From a bacterium UBP2_UBA4780 (GTDB lineage: Bacteria > Edwardsbacteria > AC1 > EtOH8), in NCBI GenBank assembly GCA_002403115.1, contig DHHE01000238.1, positions 1 to 10,804 on the forward strand: DNA of 10,804 nt, given 5' to 3'. Position numbers and translations under genes: made by a program. The first letter of the stretch is position 1; each line of letters begins with the position of its first letter. This document shows, in pieces, positions 6,239 through 10,804 of this stretch. The notes under the pieces were generated by a model. That model saw nothing but the letters and a program-made list of their open reading frames with translations, was not told where the DNA came from and did not search any database.

Positions 6239-7393
6239 ATGGAGTTGACTGGCTTCCGCCGCCTGCCCTTTTCGGCCATCGTCGGCCAGGAAAAGCTGAA
6301 GAAGGCATACCTGGCCAATATCGTCAATCCGCGCATCGGCGGCCTGCTGATATCCGGGCCCAAGGGCACCGGCAAGAGCACCCTGGTGCATTCGGTCTCG
6401 GGCATCCTTCCCGATTTTCAGGCCGTCGCCTCCTGCCCCTTCAACTGCGACCCGGGGACTCCGGGCAGGCTGTGCACCCTGTGCCGGGAGCGCGGCGACC
6501 TGAAGGCCGAGGACCGAAGGACGCGCATCGTCAACCTGCCGCTGTCCTGCACCGAGGACCGCCTGGTGGGCAGCCTCGACGTGGAGCGTCTCCTGAAGTC
6601 GGGGGAGAAGGTCATCCTGCCGGGGATTTTGGGGCAGGCCAACGGCAACATCCTCTACGTGGACGAGGTCAACCTCCTGCCCGATCACCTGGTGGACGAC
6701 ATCCTGGACGCGGCCGCCTCGGGCTGGAACACCATCGAGCGCGAGGGGCTGTCGATCCACCACCCGGCCCGATTCTTGCTGGTGGGAACCATGAACCCGG
6801 AGGAGGGCGACCTGCGGCCCCAGATCCTGGACCGCTTCCCGCTGTGCGTGAAGATCGAGACGGTCCGGGACCCGGGGCTTCGGGCCGAGATCATCCGCCT
6901 TAATCTTATGTACGAGAGCGACCCGGCCGGCTTCTTCGCCAGTTTCGACCAAAACGACCTCGCATACAGGGATTCCATCGTGGCGGCCCGCCGCATCCTG
7001 CCGCGGGCCGCCATCTCGGACGCCCAGGTCCTGGCCGTGGCCGAGTCCTGCGCCGAGCTCAAGGTGGACGGCCAGCGCCCCGACATCGTCATCGTCAAGA
7101 CCGGGCTCACCCTGGCGGCGCTGGAGGGGAGAACAATGGTCTCGGCCGAGGACCTGATGCTGGCGGCCGAGCTGGCCCTGTGCCACCGCACCCGCGACGG
7201 CGGGCTTCTGGAGCCGCCGGACCGCAATGAGATAATGGGAAGTTTTTCCAAACGCTTGGATCGGCTGTCGGCGAGCAAGGGGAAATCGCGATCAGAATCC
7301 ACCGACCAGGGCGGCGGACCTCAGTCCCAACAACGAGGTTCGACAGACCTTCCAGCCGCTTCCGGACCTTCCGAAAAAAAAAAGACAACATAG
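6239..7393 (+). CDS. chlI: AAA+ metal-chelatase subunit, ChlI/BchI type (also the N-terminal part of a frameshifted ChlD)
   Basis: The product has 384 residues. It carries the full AAA+ set: Walker A GPKGTGKST (40-48), Walker B ILYVDEVNLL (138-147), sensor-1 region LVGTMNPEEG (181-190) and arginine-finger motif LRPQILDRF (192-200), all typical of Mg-chelatase ChlI. A helical lid ends near LALCHRTRD (312-320). A hydrophilic linker then runs to the stop at 7391. Four cysteines (66, 70, 79, 82) form CPFNC-x8-CTLC, a possible metal site. ChlI hydrolyses ATP to drive metal insertion into a tetrapyrrole, together with ChlD and a large subunit (ChlH or CobN). No large subunit is in the window, so Mg versus Co cannot be decided. 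Met at 6239 is chosen because the longer frame (TTG 6215) would start inside the promoter. The last codons cover an A10 slippery tract leading into the VWA frame. Confidence 0.92.
   Translation: MELTGFRRLPFSAIVGQEKLKKAYLANIVNPRIGGLLISGPKGTGKSTLVHSVSGILPDFQAVASCPFNCDPGTPGRLCTLCRERGDLKAEDRRTRIVNLPLSCTEDRLVGSLDVERLLKSGEKVILPGILGQANGNILYVDEVNLLPDHLVDDILDAAASGWNTIEREGLSIHHPARFLLVGTMNPEEGDLRPQILDRFPLCVKIETVRDPGLRAEIIRLNLMYESDPAGFFASFDQNDLAYRDSIVAARRILPRAAISDAQVLAVAESCAELKVDGQRPDIVIVKTGLTLAALEGRTMVSAEDLMLAAELALCHRTRDGGLLEPPDRNEIMGSFSKRLDRLSASKGKSRSESTDQGGGPQSQQRGSTDLPAASGPSEKKKTT
7374..7384 (+). promoter_or_regulatory. Programmed -1 frameshift or slippage site (A10 tract, heptamer A-AAA-AAG)
   Basis: Ten consecutive A (7374-7383) are followed by G. 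In the chlI frame the codons are GAA AAA AAA AAG, which contains the heptamer A-AAA-AAG (7378-7384), the same slippery sequence as in E. coli dnaX. The chlI frame stops two codons later, at TAG 7391. A -1 shift enters a frame that is open from 7231 to 8514 and holds the VWA domain, giving a fused product of about 758 residues, a normal ChlD length. RNA polymerase slippage adding one A would have the same result. Programmed frameshifting that yields both subunits has been reported for chlD genes in other prokaryotes. A homopolymer sequencing error is the alternative. Confidence 0.8.
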
Positions 7394-8514
7394 CCCTGGC
7401 CCAGGCCGGACCACCCAGCCCGCCGCGGAACCTGATTGAGCGCCTGCGACGGCTGGCTGCCGACGCCCTCTTCAAGATAAGACGCAAGCGACCGGTTTTG
7501 GTGAATACCGCCGCCGCAGGTCCAGCGGATGACGAATCAATCTTCCAGAACATCCCCCAGGCCTTCGCCCAGTTCAAGTCCGGTTTCCTCGGCTTCCTCA
7601 AGCGCTTCGCCCGGCCCCGCACCCGGGTTGTGCGCGGCAGCCGGCGGCGCAAGACCGTCATCTCCTACCGCTCCGGCCGCAACGTCAAGTCGGTCCGCTT
7701 CCAGCCCGGCGAGAACGTGCTCTCGGCCCTGCTGACTGTGCTCCGGGCCGCGGGAAGCGGGCGTTACTGCCTGGCCACCGGAAAATACCGCATCGGCGAC
7801 GGCGACCTCATGGGCTGGGAGAAGCTGGAACGCCAGAGCCTGACCCTGGTGCTGGCGGTGGACGCCAGCGCCTCCACCCATCCCTTCATCAACATCTTCG
7901 CCGAGATCCTCAACTCCCTCACCGGGCACTTCCGCCGCCACCAGGACCGCATCGGATTGGTCTCGCTCCACGGCCGCAGTGCCTTAGTCCTCAACCACCC
8001 CACCCACAACTACCGGGTGGTCTCCCGCAACCTGCGGCGGATGAAGATCCAGGGGATGACGCCGCTGGCCGACGGCCTGGAGAAGGCCCTGGCCGTGATC
8101 CGGCTGGAACGTCAGCGCAAACCCGGCAGCCGCAACCTGGCGGTTCTGCTGTCCGACTGCTACCCCGAGCCCCTGACCCATCAGTATACCGAGATCTTCG
8201 ACGAGCCCGCCTACCGCCGCAGCCTCCAGGCCGCCGCCCACTTCCGGCAGCAGAGGGTCTCCCTGCTGGTGATCAACCCGTCCTTCAAGCACAGCGACCA
8301 AAGCCAGTTCCTTCCCGGCGAGCGCCTGTCGGCCGCCCTGGCCCGGGAGAGCCGCGGCCGGCTGATCAAGATTTTCAGGAACGAGTTCGCTCCCGACGCT
8401 TTCACTCGGGCCTACAGCCCGCCCTCAAGGCGGGAGATCGAGCGGATCCTCTCCGGCGTCGAGGGGATGCTGGCCGGGCGGGGCGGCCCGGAGCGCGAGG
8501 GGGCCCTGCCCTAG
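7384..8514 (+). CDS. chlD: VWA (integrin-I) part of ChlD-type chelatase subunit, reached by -1 frameshift
   Basis: This is the C-terminal 376 residues of the fused product, counted from the codon after the slip (GAC 7384). A basic, proline-rich linker leads to a ChlD-like segment (ENVLSALLTVLRAA, from about 7711) and then the VWA domain. The metal-ion-dependent adhesion site is complete: DASAS (fusion residues 542-546, from 7861), Thr608 in GMTPLADGL and Asp640 in LLSDC. ChlD uses this domain with its AAA+ half to build the platform for ChlI and the large subunit. Separate translation is unlikely: the only starts upstream of the domain are TTG 7498 and GTG 7501, with no ribosome binding site, and the first ATG in frame is at 7810, close to the VWA core. 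The usual DxSGS reads DASAS here. The gene is followed by a terminator. Confidence 0.85.
   Translation, partial: DNIALAQAGPPSPPRNLIERLRRLAADALFKIRRKRPVLVNTAAAGPADDESIFQNIPQAFAQFKSGFLGFLKRFARPRTRVVRGSRRRKTVISYRSGRNVKSVRFQPGENVLSALLTVLRAAGSGRYCLATGKYRIGDGDLMGWEKLERQSLTLVLAVDASASTHPFINIFAEILNSLTGHFRRHQDRIGLVSLHGRSALVLNHPTHNYRVVSRNLRRMKIQGMTPLADGLEKALAVIRLERQRKPGSRNLAVLLSDCYPEPLTHQYTEIFDEPAYRRSLQAAAHFRQQRVSLLVINPSFKHSDQSQFLPGERLSAALARESRGRLIKIFRNEFAPDAFTRAYSPPSRREIERILSGVEGMLAGRGGPEREGALP
7416..7459 (+). other. Potential RNA stem-loop downstream of the slippery site
   Basis: CAGCCCGCCG (7416-7425) can pair with CGGCTGGCTG (7450-7459) at nine of ten positions, around a 24-nt loop. It begins 31 nt after the slippery heptamer, further than classic stimulators. 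A weaker 4-bp stem (7395-7398 with 7402-7405) lies about 10 nt after it. Either could promote the shift; in GC-rich DNA such pairing may be chance. Confidence 0.35.
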
Positions 8515-8603
8515 CCGGCCCGACGTTCCGTATGGTGCTTGCCGCCAGATTTACCGATTTACTTCGCACGTTCGTTACATATAGTGCCCGGCGACGCAAC
8601 AAC

Positions 8604-8633
8604 ACCCCGGCCCCTGTATCCCGGGGTTTTTTT
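8604..8633 (+). terminator. Rho-independent terminator after the chelatase locus
   Basis: A 7-bp stem, ACCCCGG (8604-8610) with CCGGGGT (8621-8627), has a 10-nt loop and runs into seven T (8627-8633). It lies 90 bases after the VWA stop codon. Confidence 0.88.
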
Positions 8634-8634
8634 A

Positions 8635-8643
8635 TGCTATAAT
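8635..8643 (+). promoter_or_regulatory. Extended -10 promoter of the first EamA transporter
   Basis: TGCTATAAT is a perfect extended -10 (TGnTATAAT). The -35 region would fall in the loop and right arm of the preceding terminator and is not TTGACA-like. Expected transcription start near 8650, leaving about 70 nt before the transporter start. Confidence 0.65.
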
Positions 8644-8719
8644 ACGACTCTACGGTCGCGGAAGCTTCCTGCGGCGCCACACTCGCAGTAATGTTGAATT
8701 CTCTCCGTACGGTGTCTAT

Positions 8720-9601
8720 TTGAGCAAACTCAAGGCCGACCTCTGGCTGCTGCTGGCCACCTTCTTCTGGGGGATCACCTTCGTGGCGGTGCGGGACGCC
8801 ATGCAATACGTTTCCCCGTTCCTGTGGCTGGGCCTGCGCTTCCTTCTGGGCGGCTTGGTGCTTCTGCCGTTCTGTTGGCGGCACCTTTCGAACCTGGGCA
8901 AGGACGGCTGGCGCGACGGGCTGATCCTGGGGGTGTTTATGTTCGCCGGTTTCGCCTTCCAGACGGCCGGACTGGTGCACACCACCGCCTCCCGCTCGGC
9001 CTTCATCACCGGCCTGGCGGTGGTCCTGGTGCCGCCGGCGGCCATCCTTGTCCTGAAGAGCCGGCTGGACGCCTGGCAGGCCCTGGGTGTGCTGCTGGCC
9101 GCTGTCGGGTTGTTTTTTCTATCGAGACCGTCCGCCGGCGGCTTCAACCAGGGAGACCTGTTGACGGCCCTGTGCGCGGTAAGCTTCGCCATGGTGGTGG
9201 TCCTGGTCCAGAAATACACCAAACGACACCATCCCCTGGCCCTGATCATGGTCCAGGTCATCGCCACCGTCGGGCTCTCGGGCTTGCTGCTGGCCGCTGC
9301 CGAGACCCCCAGGTTCGTCTGGTCGCCCACCCTGGTCCCGGACCTCGCGGTCACCGGCCTGCTGGCCACGGCCGGCTCGCTGGTGATCCAGTTCTACTGG
9401 CAGCGCCGTACCACCCCGGTCCGGGCGGCCATCATCTACACCCTGGAGCCGGTTTTCGCCGCCGGCTTCGCCTACGTCCTGCTGGGCGAGCGCCTGGCCG
9501 GTTTGGCCTGGCTGGGCGCGGCCCTGGTGCTGGTGGGCATGCTGGCGGCCGAGGCGGGTAAACCATCCCGGTCCATGGTCCTGGCACTGCCGGCCGAGTG
9601 A
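8720..9601 (+). CDS. EamA/DMT-family ten-TM transporter, first paralogue
   Basis: The product has 293 residues. About ten hydrophobic segments (near 8-26, 33-52, 67-85, 93-112, 119-134, 144-164, 172-192, 207-226, 234-254, 262-279) form two five-helix EamA repeats. Family marks are FFWGITF (15-21) at the start of repeat 1 and LEPVFAAGFAYVLLGE (242-257) in repeat 2. These proteins export or exchange small metabolites such as amino acids or nucleotide precursors across the inner membrane; the substrate cannot be told from sequence. The start is taken as TTG 8720, giving MSKLKADLW, as no in-frame ATG lies upstream. The ribosome binding site is weak. A 10-codon frame from ATG 8691 ends in a TGA that overlaps this TTG, so translational coupling is possible. 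It has its own promoter at 8635-8643. Confidence 0.85.
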   Translation: MSKLKADLWLLLATFFWGITFVAVRDAMQYVSPFLWLGLRFLLGGLVLLPFCWRHLSNLGKDGWRDGLILGVFMFAGFAFQTAGLVHTTASRSAFITGLAVVLVPPAAILVLKSRLDAWQALGVLLAAVGLFFLSRPSAGGFNQGDLLTALCAVSFAMVVVLVQKYTKRHHPLALIMVQVIATVGLSGLLLAAAETPRFVWSPTLVPDLAVTGLLATAGSLVIQFYWQRRTTPVRAAIIYTLEPVFAAGFAYVLLGERLAGLAWLGAALVLVGMLAAEAGKPSRSMVLALPAE

Positions 9602-9702
9602 TCGAACGGCGGATTGTCCTGATCTTTCCCGGGCTTGTTCTTGAACGCGACCCGAACGGGCGATTGGCGCAGGCAGGCCATGGGGCGGCGGCCTCCTGCG
9701 TG

Positions 9703-9723
9703 AATCCGCGTTCATCTGCTTCC
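9703..9723. repeat. Short imperfect dispersed repeat, copy 2
   Basis: It matches 1617-1637 at 17 of 21 bases, in the 140-base gap between the two transporter genes. I see no terminator or clear promoter elsewhere in that gap, so the transporters may share a transcript. Confidence 0.3.
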
Positions 9724-9741
9724 TAAACGTTTGATCGATAG

Positions 9742-10611
9742 ATGCGGAAACTCGCTCTGTTCATCATGGTCGGCCTGTTGGTGGTGTTCTGGGGCAACGC
9801 CTTCGTGGCCATAAAGTACCTGCTGGAGGTCGAGGGGTTGTCGCCGATGGGACTGACCGCCCTCCGCTACGTCCCTTCGGCCCTGGTCTCCTTGGCCCTC
9901 CTCCTGATATTTTTCCCCCTGCCGGTCATCGCCGCGGCCTGGCGCAAGGAATGGAGGGGGATCGGCCTCTACGGACTGACCGGGGTGTTGGGCTACAACA
10001 TCGCCCTCAACTTCGGCGAGGTCCGCATCGCCGCCGGCACCGCCAGCCTGATCGTGGGCCTTTCGCCGGTGCTGACCCTGCTGGCGGCCAAAGCCTTTCT
10101 GGGCGAGCGCATCACCTTAAAAAAACTCTGGGGCATCATCATCGCCTTCATCGGGCTTTTCATAGTGGTCCGCTGGGGGACCCGGGAACCTGTCAACTTC
10201 GATTACCTGCTGGCCGCCGTGATAACCCTGGGGGCCCCGCTCTCCTGGGTGGTCTACACCATCGTCGGCAAGCCCTTGGTGGACCGGTCCGACCCGACCC
10301 TGGTCACCCTGTCGGCCATCATCTGGGGAACCCTGCCCCTGGTCTTCTTCCTGCCCGGCGACCTGGGGCGGATAAGCGGCAACGCCTGGCTGGCCCTCGC
10401 TTTCCTGGCCCTGGTCTGCACCGTCTTCGGATTCCTGGTCTGGTCCTGGGCCCTTCAAAAAACCGAGGCCTCGCGCCTGGGGGCCGTGGTCTATCTCATC
10501 CCTCTGGTGACCGTGGCCTCGGGCATGATCCTGCTGGGCGAGCCGCTGACTTTGGGCCTGGCGGCCGGCGGCCTGGCGTTGATGGCCGGCGTGGCTCTGA
10601 CCGGATTGTAG
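9742..10611 (+). CDS. EamA/DMT-family ten-TM transporter, second paralogue
   Basis: The product has 289 residues and about ten hydrophobic segments (near 5-25, 36-58, 73-92, 98-120, 128-146, 155-175, 185-204, 214-236, 244-264, 269-288). EamA marks are VFWGNAFVAIK (15-25), ALRYVPSALV (40-49), IVGLSPVLTLL (104-114) ending in GE 121-122, and LIPLVTVASGMILLGEPL (252-269). It belongs to the same superfamily as the preceding gene but its loops and helix sequences differ widely, so the two are not a recent duplication and may carry different substrates or form a heteromeric pair. The ATG 9742 start has no good ribosome binding site; the upstream bases (TTTGATCGATAG) are AT-rich. It follows the first transporter after 140 bases on the same strand. 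Substrate unknown. Confidence 0.85.
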   Translation: MRKLALFIMVGLLVVFWGNAFVAIKYLLEVEGLSPMGLTALRYVPSALVSLALLLIFFPLPVIAAAWRKEWRGIGLYGLTGVLGYNIALNFGEVRIAAGTASLIVGLSPVLTLLAAKAFLGERITLKKLWGIIIAFIGLFIVVRWGTREPVNFDYLLAAVITLGAPLSWVVYTIVGKPLVDRSDPTLVTLSAIIWGTLPLVFFLPGDLGRISGNAWLALAFLALVCTVFGFLVWSWALQKTEASRLGAVVYLIPLVTVASGMILLGEPLTLGLAAGGLALMAGVALTGL

Positions 10612-10804
10612 GCTTCCGAAAACCGACTGGGCGATTCGTCGAAAAATCTTGTGTTCTGTCTGCGCATATCCGGCATGTCCATAAGGATTTACCCGGTTTA
10701 TAAAATTGGTTCTTCTGAGTTTTTAGTGGGTAAGTCCAAGTAGTATTACCAATGATCTTTCTCCCATGTTCCTTTCTTATGACCCTTCGATAGTAAGGCG
10801 ATGA
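10612..10804. other. AT-rich gene-free right end of window
   Basis: No supported gene, terminator or RNA. One sampled line (10681-10740) is 35% GC, against well over 60% in the adjoining gene. A TATAAA (10699-10704) lacks a good -35. Only tiny frames occur, such as 12 codons ending at the last base. The shift in composition could mark the edge of a mobile element or another transferred segment to the right. Confidence 0.5.

Noticed and set aside
7498..8514. VWA gene as an independent gene starting at TTG 7498 or GTG 7501
   Set aside because: No ribosome binding site, the open frame extends upstream through the linker to 7231, and the slippery tract before the chlI stop explains the layout better.
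1..10804. CRISPR arrays, tRNA or rRNA genes
   Set aside because: I saw no regularly spaced repeats with unique spacers and no sequence resembling tRNA or rRNA.

Overview
The window is GC-rich accessory or chromosomal DNA from a Gram-negative (diderm) bacterium, probably an uncultivated lineage. The diderm call rests on a signal-peptide-bearing beta-barrel protein next to an inner-membrane protein and a single-anchor periplasmic protein. No phylum marker is present. The resemblance of part of one operon to GldL/GldM and MotA/TolQ machinery hints at an FCB-type lineage, but only weakly.

Minus strand, 1-5185: one promoter (5177-5149) reads leftward into four same-strand genes. They are a four-TM membrane protein with a long helical tail and MotA/TolQ/ExbB-like features; a one-TM, coiled-coil, periplasmic beta-domain protein; an exported probable outer-membrane beta-barrel; and an exported seven-bladed WD40 propeller that continues beyond the left edge and carries an EF-hand-like loop and Ig-like domains. 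Together they look like an envelope-spanning, possibly ion-driven, uncharacterised complex. A REP/MITE-like palindrome lies between the first two genes.

Minus strand, 5186-6153: a less GC-rich cassette holds a DNA-polymerase-beta-type nucleotidyltransferase and an overlapping 59-residue small protein, closed by a clear terminator. The cassette is bracketed by two identical 38-bp direct repeats. Each repeat is itself a sigma-70-type promoter (TTGACA-N17-TATCAT), so one repeat drives the cassette and the other drives the downstream envelope operon.

Plus strand, 6204-8633: a perfect-consensus promoter (TTGACA-N17-TATAAT) sits so close to the ATG that the transcript should be leaderless. It drives a Mg/Co-chelatase AAA+ subunit (ChlI-like). 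That frame ends just after an A10 tract containing the slippery heptamer A-AAA-AAG. The -1 frame continues open into a ChlD-type VWA domain, so one locus probably makes both a small (384 aa) and a medium (about 758 aa) chelatase subunit by frameshifting. A rho-independent terminator follows.

Plus strand, 8635-10611: an extended -10 promoter overlapping that terminator leads into two tandem, diverged EamA/DMT-family ten-TM transporters. The last 190 bases (10612-10804) are AT-rich and hold no gene I can support.
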